A stretch of 7,314 bases of DNA from Weeksellaceae bacterium (GTDB lineage: Bacteria; Bacteroidota; Bacteroidia; Flavobacteriales; Weeksellaceae): the NCBI GenBank assembly GCA_028694715.1, contig JAQVKJ010000062.1, positions 1 to 7,314 of the forward strand, given 5' to 3'. Below the pieces are notes generated by a model. It searched no databases and had not been told where the DNA came from. It worked only from the letters and a program-made list of their open reading frames with translations. Position numbers and translations under genes: made by a program. Shown piece by piece: positions 1 through 5,512 of this stretch. Each line of letters starts with the position of its first letter. Position 1 is the stretch's first letter.

Positions 1-242
1 TGGTGGAAAAACCAAGTACCAACCATTTATGGCGGGTTAGATACAATGCCAATCGTTTCATCATTGTTCCAGGAGACGGAGATATTTCCAAAATTGAAAT
101 TCCTGAAATAGAAGAACTTTCTGAGGAAGAAGATTTTATCAGAAAGATGAAACACATCGGATTGACAGATGAAAGTATTCAGCTTTGGTTAAGTCTTATT
201 AAAAAGAAAAACCCAAAACCCAATTCAACCGAATTTCATTAA
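1..242 (+). CDS. 3' end of an unrecognised gene (partial)
   Basis: This is an open frame from the window edge to a TAA at 240-242, about 79 visible residues. The GTG at position 3 could be a start, but it sits so close to the edge that it is more likely an internal valine of a longer protein. I do not recognise the family. The visible part is hydrophilic: a short beta-like stretch (around FIIVPGDGD), then an acidic patch rich in Glu (ELSEEEDF), a predicted helical segment and a Lys/Pro-rich tail. No signal peptide or membrane segment is visible. The stop lies 22 nt before the EEP-family gene on the same strand, so the two are probably co-transcribed. Coding is supported by the uninterrupted frame and the tight spacing. 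Function is unknown. Confidence 0.6.
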   Translation, partial: VEKPSTNHLWRVRYNANRFIIVPGDGDISKIEIPEIEELSEEEDFIRKMKHIGLTDESIQLWLSLIKKKNPKPNSTEFH

Positions 243-264
243 CTTTCGGCTTCGAAATGAATTT

Positions 265-1215
265 ATGAAGTCAGCAGCCATTGCATTTTACAACACCGAA
301 AATTTCTTTGATACCATTGACGACCCAGAAAAACTCGACAATGAATTCACAGCCCACGGAAGTCTGAAGTGGACCGAAAAAAGATACCGCAACAAAGTGT
401 GGAAAATCAGCCATACCATCAGCCAAATCGGATGGGAAGAAACCGGGAATCCACCTTTGTTCGCCGGATTGGCAGAGATAGAAAACAAAACCGTCGTCAG
501 AGATTTGATTCAGTCAGAGAACCTGCGCGATTATCATTATGACTTCATTCATTTTGATTCAATGGACGAAAGAGGCATTGACAACACCTTGATTTACAGA
601 AAAGAATTTATACAAATCGTGGCCGCCGAAGCCATCAGACAAAGCTTCGTCAAAGCAGACGGTCTGGAGGATTATACACGAGATGATTTGTATATAAAAT
701 TGAAATTCAATGAAGAACTGATGAATGTTTTTGTGGTTCATTTCCCATCGAGAAGCAACAACAATGAAAAACAAGATTTCAGAAATCAAATCATGCGAAA
801 TCTCAGACTCCGCATCGATGAAATTCTGACCAATGAACCCGAATCAAAAATCATATTGATGGGTGATTTGAACGGGAACCCGGACGACCCATTTGCAAAA
901 AAAATACTGAGAACCAGCAACAAAATCCATATGAGTGATTTTGAATTGTACAACCCCATGCTCAATTTCAAAGACAATATTGGCAGTCTGAAACACGAAA
1001 ACCAATGGATCCTCTTTGACCAAATTATCTTTTCCAAATCATTTCTGAACAAAAACAATCGGCTGCAATTCAGGTCGGCGCACATTTATCAAAACGAATC
1101 CATACAAGACTGGGACAAAAAATTCAAAGGTTCACCCTTTCGTACCTTCGCAGGAACAAAATATCTTGGGGGATACAGCGACCATTTTCCGGTATATGCC
1201 ATTTTAAATTATTAA
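265..1215 (+). CDS. Endonuclease/exonuclease/phosphatase (EEP) family hydrolase
   Basis: This 316-aa protein belongs to the DNase I-like EEP fold, metal-dependent phosphodiesterases that cut nucleic acids, sugar phosphates or lipids. All the family blocks are visible in order: the first strand with N10 and E12 (FYNTENFFDT), the metal-ligand glutamate in LAEIEN (69-74), DERGIDNTLIYR (101-112), the catalytic-type His in VVHFPSRS (H159), MGDLNGNPDD with D201 and N203, FDQI (D252), and the terminal SDHFPV pair D306/H307. The catalytic set therefore looks intact. No signal peptide or lipobox is present, and the chosen ATG begins just before the first strand, so the protein is predicted cytoplasmic. 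It follows the upstream gene by 22 nt and precedes deoC by 29 nt. The substrate cannot be read from sequence. A link to nucleotide breakdown with DeoC is only inference from adjacency. Confidence 0.93.
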   Translation: MKSAAIAFYNTENFFDTIDDPEKLDNEFTAHGSLKWTEKRYRNKVWKISHTISQIGWEETGNPPLFAGLAEIENKTVVRDLIQSENLRDYHYDFIHFDSMDERGIDNTLIYRKEFIQIVAAEAIRQSFVKADGLEDYTRDDLYIKLKFNEELMNVFVVHFPSRSNNNEKQDFRNQIMRNLRLRIDEILTNEPESKIILMGDLNGNPDDPFAKKILRTSNKIHMSDFELYNPMLNFKDNIGSLKHENQWILFDQIIFSKSFLNKNNRLQFRSAHIYQNESIQDWDKKFKGSPFRTFAGTKYLGGYSDHFPVYAILNY

Positions 1216-1220
1216 TTTTG
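1213..1220 (+). promoter_or_regulatory. Candidate -7 promoter element for deoC
   Basis: TAATTTTG is an exact match to the Bacteroidota -7 consensus TAnnTTTG and is followed by C, as is often seen. Its first three bases are the TAA stop codon of the EEP gene. Transcription would start near 1227, leaving a leader of about 18 nt before the deoC ATG at 1245. The -33 side is poor: no TTG lies 17-23 nt upstream, only a T-rich TTTTCC near 1185-1190. deoC may therefore be expressed both from this site and by read-through from upstream. Confidence 0.4.
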
Positions 1221-1244
1221 CATAACCAACTATAAGTTTAAAAA

Positions 1245-1979
1245 ATGAATATTGCAGAATTTTTGGATTCAACTTATTTGAAAACACCCCGCCAAAGCGG
1301 GGTTTCTGATTCGGAAACACTTGAAACAGTCCGAAATCTGACCAGAGAAGCCATCGAAAACAACATATACGCCATCATGGTCAGACCCGATTATGTCCGC
1401 TCTCTTAGAATGCTCATCGATGAAAACAATTCAAAACTAAAACTCGGCACCGTCATTGATTTTCCTGAGGGAATCAATTCGGTGAAAGAAAAACTCAACG
1501 AAGCACAAAGCGCACTGGCAAACGGTGCAGACGAACTTGATTTTGTCATCGACTATACCGCCTTCAAAAACGGCAAAATCGCCAAAGTCAAAGAAGAAAT
1601 AGAATCCTGTTCCCAACTGGTACTCAAATCGGGAAAAGTCATCAAATGGATCATTGAAACCGCAGCATTGACAGATGCAGAAATCGTTTCAATCACCCGT
1701 CTGATTAGGGACATCACGCTCGAGAACCTCTCTGATTTTCAAGCAGAAAAAGTTTTTATAAAATCTTCAACCGGTTTCTACAACACTGCAGATGGTTCAC
1801 CCAACGGTGCCAATCCCCATGTCATCGGACTGATGCTCAAAAACGCAGGGCCACTCTCTGTAAAAGCCTCGGGCGGTGTCAGGAATTATGAAGATGCAGC
1901 GCAACTAATTAAAATGGGAGTTAAACGAATCGGGACTTCTTCAGCAATGGAGATTCTGTCGGGTGGAATTAAAAAATAA
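1245..1979 (+). CDS. deoC: Deoxyribose-phosphate aldolase (DeoC)
   Basis: This 244-aa class I aldolase reversibly splits 2-deoxy-D-ribose 5-phosphate into glyceraldehyde 3-phosphate and acetaldehyde, the last step of deoxynucleoside catabolism, in the cytoplasm. The TIM-barrel landmarks match the family: LDSTYLK at 7-13 (family DHTLLKP), DFPEG at 72-76, DELDF with Asp99 (counterpart of E. coli Asp102), KWIIET with Lys134, the Schiff-base lysine K173 in FIKSSTG, and K207 in SVKASGGVR (counterpart of E. coli Lys201). The two active-site lysines and the aspartate are present, so activity is expected. Length is typical. The ATG is preceded by an A-rich stretch and no Shine-Dalgarno motif. A candidate promoter lies in the 29-nt gap behind the EEP gene. 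An unusual GC-rich hairpin falls in codons 14-20. No other deo genes are in view. Confidence 0.96.
   Translation: MNIAEFLDSTYLKTPRQSGVSDSETLETVRNLTREAIENNIYAIMVRPDYVRSLRMLIDENNSKLKLGTVIDFPEGINSVKEKLNEAQSALANGADELDFVIDYTAFKNGKIAKVKEEIESCSQLVLKSGKVIKWIIETAALTDAEIVSITRLIRDITLENLSDFQAEKVFIKSSTGFYNTADGSPNGANPHVIGLMLKNAGPLSVKASGGVRNYEDAAQLIKMGVKRIGTSSAMEILSGGIKK
1286..1303 (+). other. GC-rich hairpin inside the 5' end of deoC
   Basis: ACCCCGC and GCGGGGT form a perfect 7-bp stem around a CAAA loop, 41-58 nt downstream of the deoC start codon, followed by three T residues. It resembles the stem of an intrinsic terminator but lacks a long T-run and lies within coding sequence. It stands out in an AT-rich surrounding. 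It may be a chance product of the encoded Thr-Pro-Arg-Gln-Ser-Gly peptide, or it could slow ribosomes or polymerase early in the gene. Confidence 0.4.
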
Positions 1980-2056
1980 ACCGAAAAATAAGCAATACTT
2001 TTTTGCAGATTCCGTTTTATTCATCAAAGATTTCTATTTTTATCAAAAATTTGAAA

Positions 2057-2965
2057 ATGATTAAATACATTCTGATTCCGTTTTTGGTGCTTGGATTCCT
2101 GACAAGCTGCTCTGACAGTGAGCTGATAACACCCGGAGACGAATACTTTCCTCCCGGAATGCTCGACGGTTCCTATACGGTCAATATCGACGGAGTATTC
2201 ACAGATTTCAGTACGCAAACCACTGCCATCAACAATTCTGCTGGCAGCCAAATCAACGGAACGAACCAGACAAACGGCACGATTTCAATAATGATTCCGC
2301 AATCGCTCAGCGTGGGCACATACGACCAGTTGGACGGAGCCATGATTGCCATCAGTATGCCTGACGGCGTCTATGTCAATTCCAATTTGACCGGCCCGCT
2401 GCCGTTTATGCTCAACATTACCCAATTGTCATCCGGAAAAGTTAGTGGTTTGTTCTCAGGTCAGGTATTCAATATGGCCACCGGACAGACAAAAGAACTG
2501 AGCAACGGAAGTTTTGTGAAAATCATTATAGAATCAACGCCTGGTGGCGATGCCATACTGAAAGCAAATTTTGACGGTCAGACGATTGATTTCAGCAGCA
2601 ATGCAAAAGCAGAAGGCATTGTTTCGGCCGCATTGATATCAGGGACAAACCCCATTGAAAATCAAGAACTTTCCATCACAATACCCGGCGGAATTTCAGT
2701 GAATACATATACTGAAGAAGATGAAGTAGAGATAAAAGTGAATCTCGGTACTTCAGGAAATCCAGCCGATAATTATTCGAATTTCAATCCTACCGACGGT
2801 ACTTATTTGCCCGTTACACTAAAAATCACAGGAATCAGTGAGGGTGAAAACGGAATGGTAACAGGTACTTTCAGCGGCTCCATTGCAAAATATGTGAACG
2901 GAGTGCCCACCAATACCGTACAAATTACAGGCGGTCAAATCAAAGTGCCCATTGTCACACCCTAA
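2057..2965 (+). CDS. Lipoprotein with two tandem copies of a beta-rich domain
   Basis: This is a 302-aa predicted lipoprotein. The ATG at 2057 is chosen because it puts a classic short signal peptide at the N-terminus (I-K-Y, hydrophobic core, lipobox L15-T16-S17-C18). The open frame reaches back to a TTG at 2003, but that would bury the signal. After Cys18 come S-D-S-E, then two repeats of about 120-135 residues, roughly 38-157 and 165-299. Anchors align well: YTVNIDGVFTDFS with LKANFDGQTIDFS, GTISIMIPQSLSVGTY with ELSITIPGGISVNTY, and the GKVSGLFSG region with GMVTGTFSG. The segments look beta-rich, with many Gly, Thr and Asn. They resemble Bacteroidota lipoprotein domains of unknown function (DUF6252-like, from memory and unverified). 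The protein is probably anchored in the outer membrane; surface exposure is uncertain. It lies 77 nt after deoC with no terminator between them. Its role is unknown. Confidence 0.85.
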   Translation: MIKYILIPFLVLGFLTSCSDSELITPGDEYFPPGMLDGSYTVNIDGVFTDFSTQTTAINNSAGSQINGTNQTNGTISIMIPQSLSVGTYDQLDGAMIAISMPDGVYVNSNLTGPLPFMLNITQLSSGKVSGLFSGQVFNMATGQTKELSNGSFVKIIIESTPGGDAILKANFDGQTIDFSSNAKAEGIVSAALISGTNPIENQELSITIPGGISVNTYTEEDEVEIKVNLGTSGNPADNYSNFNPTDGTYLPVTLKITGISEGENGMVTGTFSGSIAKYVNGVPTNTVQITGGQIKVPIVTP

Positions 2966-2988
2966 GAAAAAAATTGAAAATAAATAAC

Positions 2989-3017
2989 AAAAGCCGTCTC
3001 ATTGGGACGGCTTTTTT
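2989..3017. terminator. Bidirectional intrinsic terminator between convergent units
   Basis: AAAAGCCGTC (2989-2998) pairs with GACGGCTTTT (3006-3015) around a 7-nt loop, and the run of six T residues ends at 3017. It lies 23 nt after the lipoprotein stop and is a textbook terminator on the plus strand. On the minus strand the same stem is followed by TTTTGTT, so it can also stop the opposing transcript, though with a weaker T-tract. The TGA of the 43-aa minus-strand gene falls within the loop. Confidence 0.9.
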
Positions 3018-3130
3018 GGTTCGTTGTTGTCGGATTTCTTATTCCCTCTGATCATTTTGAATACATAAATGACTGCAACTACAAAGACGATTGCTGTTGT
3101 GAAAATATACTGTGTCACCGGATTGAACAT
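2999..3130 (-). CDS. Small single-pass membrane protein, 43 aa
   Basis: The minus strand reads ATG (3128-3130) to TGA (2999-3001) without interruption and gives 43 residues. It begins MFNPVTQY, has one hydrophobic helix at about residues 8-24 (Ile/Val/Phe/Ala-rich), then KMIRGNKK and a polar Lys/Pro/Asn tail ending KKPSQ. The positive residues after the helix predict an outside N-terminus and a cytoplasmic tail. There is no cysteine, so it does not fit the Cys-rich FeoB-associated small proteins. Its start is only 5 nt after the TAG of the secreted-protein gene at 3136-3564, which argues for co-transcription and perhaps translational coupling. Its last codons form one arm of the terminator stem. 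The frame, sensible topology and spacing support a real gene, but no homologue is recognised and chance cannot be excluded. Confidence 0.65.
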   Translation of the reverse strand: MFNPVTQYIFTTAIVFVVAVIYVFKMIRGNKKSDNNEPKKPSQ

Positions 3131-3135
3131 ATTGA

Positions 3136-3564
3136 CTAATTTTCTGTTTTGTCTGAAAAATACAATTTTTGAATCTCATAAAGATTCATCATCACCTTGT
3201 CTTCGCCGTTGATGTATGCAATGATAAGTTGCTGACGCGGCTTGTCGAGCGTCGCCAAACATTCAAACCCTTCTTGGTCAATCATATAATAGGTAGTAAT
3301 CATTTCCAGTTCATCAAAAGTTGAATCAGTGATGTTGTATTTGAGCAATTCATCACTCTCAGAAGATTTTTGAGTAAGCAGCGTCGCTGCCTCGTCTATC
3401 CCAAAAAACATCCAACTTTTCTCAACTGACAATACAACCGGTTCATCCTTTTCTTCATCAAAATAAATGTGCTGATGTGAATCGGTTTCAATGATGAGTG
3501 TCCTTTGTGCCGCAACCGAAAGAGCGATTAAAAACAGCAAAAGGAAAAAGAATCTGGTTCTCAA
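3136..3564 (-). CDS. Secreted protein of unknown family, copy 2 of a tandem pair (TTG start)
   Basis: This 142-aa protein has a clear N-terminal signal peptide: R-T-R, then a Phe/Leu-rich core, with probable cleavage after A19 (SVAA/QR). The mature part is about 120 residues, acidic, without cysteine or a lipobox, so it is probably periplasmic or secreted. It is related to the product of the gene at 3593-4015. Shared landmarks include H32-x-Y34-x-D36-E37...D40-E41 followed by V-x-L-S, F83-D84-E85, a Y/MD motif near 93-96, Y117, and N127-x-Y129-E130. The start must be TTG at 3562-3564: an in-frame TAA lies 15 nt upstream, no ATG or GTG is available, and the next Met is residue 52, far past the signal peptide. 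The gene follows its paralogue by 28 nt and precedes the 43-aa membrane protein gene by 5 nt. I do not recognise the family. Confidence 0.82.
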   Translation of the reverse strand: MRTRFFFLLLFLIALSVAAQRTLIIETDSHQHIYFDEEKDEPVVLSVEKSWMFFGIDEAATLLTQKSSESDELLKYNITDSTFDELEMITTYYMIDQEGFECLATLDKPRQQLIIAYINGEDKVMMNLYEIQKLYFSDKTEN

Positions 3565-3592
3565 AATATTGAAATTTTATTGTTTCTGTAAT

Positions 3593-4015
3593 TTATTGAG
3601 CATCTGAGTCAAATCTGATGGAAGCCATCTCGTATCTGTTCAACTCCACACGGTCGTTGGCATCATATGAAATCACCAATAACATGCTTGTTTCGTTGAT
3701 AATCACCACAGGTTCCATACCTGCTTCGTCCATCAGGTACAGCGTCAATACGCCGCTTTCCTCATCAAAATTATAGTCTTTGATTCCATAACTTTTGAAA
3801 TTCCCATTGGAATCAAGGCTAAAAAACCCCGAAAAATCATCAAAAAGACTGAAAGTAAATTCCGCTTCCACTTTGCTGAGCGACACCAATTCATCATTGG
3901 CTTCATCATAATACATATGCTCATTTGAAATTCCGTCAAAAAACATCATTCTCTGAGATTTTCCAACCACACAGAACAACATCATTATGATGAGCAAACC
4001 GATTTTAATTCTCAT
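3593..4015 (-). CDS. Secreted protein of unknown family, copy 1 of a tandem pair
   Basis: This 140-aa protein starts at ATG 4013-4015. Residues 1-20 form a signal peptide (R-I-K, then an Ile/Leu/Met core) with probable cleavage at GKS/Q. The mature domain is acidic and lacks a lipobox, so export to the periplasm or outside is predicted. It aligns along its length with the downstream gene product: H33-M-Y-Y-D37-E38...D41-E42 with V-x-L-S, F83-D84-E85, L-x-L-M-D near 92-96, Y117, and N126-R-Y128-E129. The central part (about 50-72) has diverged and is Phe/Asp/Ser-rich. It is the first gene of a three-gene minus-strand unit with the paralogue and the 43-aa membrane protein, behind a candidate promoter at 4039-4070. 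No function can be assigned. Confidence 0.86.
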   Translation of the reverse strand: MRIKIGLLIIMMLFCVVGKSQRMMFFDGISNEHMYYDEANDELVSLSKVEAEFTFSLFDDFSGFFSLDSNGNFKSYGIKDYNFDEESGVLTLYLMDEAGMEPVVIINETSMLLVISYDANDRVELNRYEMASIRFDSDAQ

Positions 4016-4038
4016 GGATTTCTATGTTAATCATCGGA

Positions 4039-4070
4039 TAAATATAAATAAATTAATGTCATACGCTAAA
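4039..4070 (-). promoter_or_regulatory. Candidate promoter of the duplicated secreted-protein unit
   Basis: On the minus strand, TATATTTA (4046-4039) matches seven of eight positions of the Bacteroidota TAnnTTTG -7 element, and TTTA (4070-4067) lies 20 nt upstream as a near match to the -33 TTTG. Transcription would begin near 4032, giving a leader of about 17 nt before the ATG at 4015. The -33 element overlaps the T-run of the serS terminator. AT richness makes chance matches possible. Confidence 0.35.
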
Positions 4071-4103
4071 AAATTCTTGCACAGTTCGAACCATGTTGCA
4101 AGA
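4068..4103 (-). terminator. Intrinsic terminator downstream of serS
   Basis: On the minus strand, TCTTGC (4103-4098) pairs with GCAAGA (4080-4075). After a one-base bulge, ACA pairs with TGT, and a small inner GT(TCGA)AC stem caps the hairpin. The stem is followed by A and then six T residues (4073-4068). It sits 64 nt after the serS stop codon. The stem is only moderately GC-rich and has bulges, so it may terminate less completely than the one at 2989-3017. Confidence 0.6.
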
Positions 4104-4167
4104 TTCTGAAATATTACAAAAGGGAGTTGTGCTTGAATGCAAGCCTTTGGTATTCATCATAAAGTCA

Positions 4168-5436
4168 TCAGTCAATCTTATCAAACCCGGTGTAATCTCT
4201 TAGCTTTTCAGGAATCAGAATACTTCCGTCGGGCTGCTGGTGATTTTCCAGCAAAGCTGCCAAAATTCTGGGCAATGCCAGTGCACTTCCGTTCAGTGTG
4301 TGGCACAATTCGTTTTTGCCATCTCGTTTTACTCTCAGTTTCAATCGATTGGCTTGAAAGGTCTCGAAATTTGATACCGAGCTGACTTCCAACCATTTTT
4401 CTTGGGCCGCCGAAAAAACTTCAAAATCGTAAGTGAGTGAGGAAGTGAATCCCATGTCTCCGCCACAAAGTCTGAGGATCCTGAACGGGAGTTCCAAATC
4501 CCTCAACAATCCTTTGACATGATTCACCATTTCATCCAATGCTGCATAAGAATTTTCCGGTTTTTCGACCCTTACAATTTCCACTTTTTCAAACTGATGC
4601 AAACGATTCAGTCCGCGCACATCCTTTCCGTAACTTCCTGCTTCTCTGCGGAAACAGGGTGAATAAGCGGTCATTTTCTTTGGCAAATCAGATTCGTTCA
4701 GCAATTCATTTCTGAACAAATTGGTCACGGGCACTTCTGAAGTCGGAATCAGATACAAATCATCTTCATTGACATAATACATCTGGCCTTCTTTGTCGGG
4801 CAGCTGTCCGGTTCCGTAGCCCGAAGCCTCATTCACCACAAAAGGCGGAATAATTTCGGTGTAGCCGGCTGCCGTATTTTTGTCCAGAAAATACTGAATC
4901 AATGCCCTCTGCAATTTGGCGCCTTTGCCTATATAAACCGGGAAACCGGCTCCAGTAACTTTCACCCCCAATTCAAAATCAATCAGATTCATTTTTTTGG
5001 CCAAATCCCAATGGGGGAGCATATCGGTTTTGGGAGTAGCGTCTCCTTCTGTAAAAACCACTTCGTTGTCCTCTGCACCAAACCCTTGCACCACACTGCT
5101 ATGTGGAATATTGGGAATTTGATAGAGTAGATTGATCAGACCCTCTTCATACGAGGACAACAAATCCTGAAATTCTTTGATTTGAGATTTTTGTGTGGCA
5201 GATTTTTCTTTCAATAGATTGGCTTCATCGGCTTTGCCTTGTTTAAAAAGCTGTCCGATTTCTTTGGATAATTGATTGGATTCGGCCAGTAAGTTGTCCA
5301 GTTCAAACTGGGTTTTACGACGAAGTTCGTCAATGTTCAATACTTCATCGATTAATCCCAATTGTTTGAAATTTCTTTTTTTCAAACCTTCGATGACCCT
5401 TTCTTTGTTTTCCTGAATTGCTGATACAACTAACAT
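4168..5436 (-). CDS. serS: Seryl-tRNA synthetase (SerRS)
   Basis: This 422-aa class IIa aminoacyl-tRNA synthetase charges tRNA-Ser (and tRNA-Sec where present) with serine in the cytoplasm. The N-terminal tRNA-binding antiparallel coiled coil spans about residues 27-103. Motif 1 lies around 172-201 (prolines 197-198). The serine-binding TSE is at 232-234. Motif 2 carries FRREAGSYGKDVRG (262-275) and QFEKVE (281-286), and motif 3 is HTLNGSALALPR (379-390) with R390. The conserved EVSS-x-SN patch is at 350-356, with Val where E. coli has Cys. Length is standard and nothing essential is missing. I choose the ATG at 5434-5436, giving MLVVSAIQEN as in relatives. A TTG two codons upstream (5440-5442) is possible but less likely. 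A good promoter and a perfect palindrome cover the start region, and an intrinsic terminator follows. Confidence 0.98.
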   Translation of the reverse strand: MLVVSAIQENKERVIEGLKKRNFKQLGLIDEVLNIDELRRKTQFELDNLLAESNQLSKEIGQLFKQGKADEANLLKEKSATQKSQIKEFQDLLSSYEEGLINLLYQIPNIPHSSVVQGFGAEDNEVVFTEGDATPKTDMLPHWDLAKKMNLIDFELGVKVTGAGFPVYIGKGAKLQRALIQYFLDKNTAAGYTEIIPPFVVNEASGYGTGQLPDKEGQMYYVNEDDLYLIPTSEVPVTNLFRNELLNESDLPKKMTAYSPCFRREAGSYGKDVRGLNRLHQFEKVEIVRVEKPENSYAALDEMVNHVKGLLRDLELPFRILRLCGGDMGFTSSLTYDFEVFSAAQEKWLEVSSVSNFETFQANRLKLRVKRDGKNELCHTLNGSALALPRILAALLENHQQPDGSILIPEKLRDYTGFDKID

Positions 5437-5455
5437 TGTCAAAAAATTTTGACAA
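5436..5455. repeat. Perfect 20-bp palindrome over the serS start and -7 region
   Basis: TTGTCAAAA (5436-5444) and TTTTGACAA (5447-5455) are perfect inverted repeats separated by two A residues. The element touches the first base of the serS ATG at one end and overlaps the predicted -7 box (5453-5460) at the other, so it covers the predicted transcription start. That position suits an operator for a dimeric regulator. In RNA it could fold only as an AU-rich hairpin, and most of it may lie at or before the transcript start. AT richness raises the odds of chance, but nine perfect pairs are notable. Confidence 0.55.
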
Positions 5456-5484
5456 AGTTAAAGCTTAAAATTCATTCAAGGCAA
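5453..5484 (-). promoter_or_regulatory. serS promoter
   Basis: On the minus strand TAACTTTG (5460-5453) is an exact TAnnTTTG -7 element, and TTG (5484-5482) lies 21 nt upstream as the -33 element. A second TTG at 5479-5477 has a shorter 16-nt spacing. Transcription should start near 5446, leaving about 10 nt before the ATG at 5436. There is no room for a T-box or leader-peptide attenuator downstream of this start, so any control would act at the DNA level, perhaps through the overlapping palindrome. Confidence 0.6.
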
Positions 5485-5512
5485 TGAAACTTTTCTAAAA
5501 TCTATTAAGGTT

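Noticed and set aside
240..247. TAACTTTC as a promoter for the EEP gene
   Set aside because: It is one base off the -7 consensus and has no TTG at the proper distance upstream. Co-transcription with the gene 22 nt upstream explains expression better.
288..1085. Minus-strand frames under the EEP gene, one with hydrophobic stretches
   Set aside because: The EEP catalytic motifs span the whole region on the plus strand. Hydrophobic antisense frames are expected from charged coding sequence.
1996..2006. TACTTTTTTGC as a promoter for the lipoprotein gene
   Set aside because: The spacing between TA and TTTG is four bases rather than two, and no convincing -33 element lies upstream. A nearby TATTTTTA at 2035-2042 also lacks a well-spaced partner.
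4131..4144. GCTTGAATGCAAGC short inverted repeat after serS
   Set aside because: The stem is only 5 bp with no T-run. The hairpin at 4068-4103 is a better terminator.
4137..4385. Plus-strand frame of 82 codons opposite the serS 3' end
   Set aside because: It lies within the well-supported serS gene on the other strand, and its composition looks like an antisense shadow with no recognisable features.
5437..5512. T-box or leader-peptide attenuator before serS
   Set aside because: The promoter sits about 10 nt before the start codon, leaving no leader RNA. No T-box sequence or short Ser-rich frame is visible.
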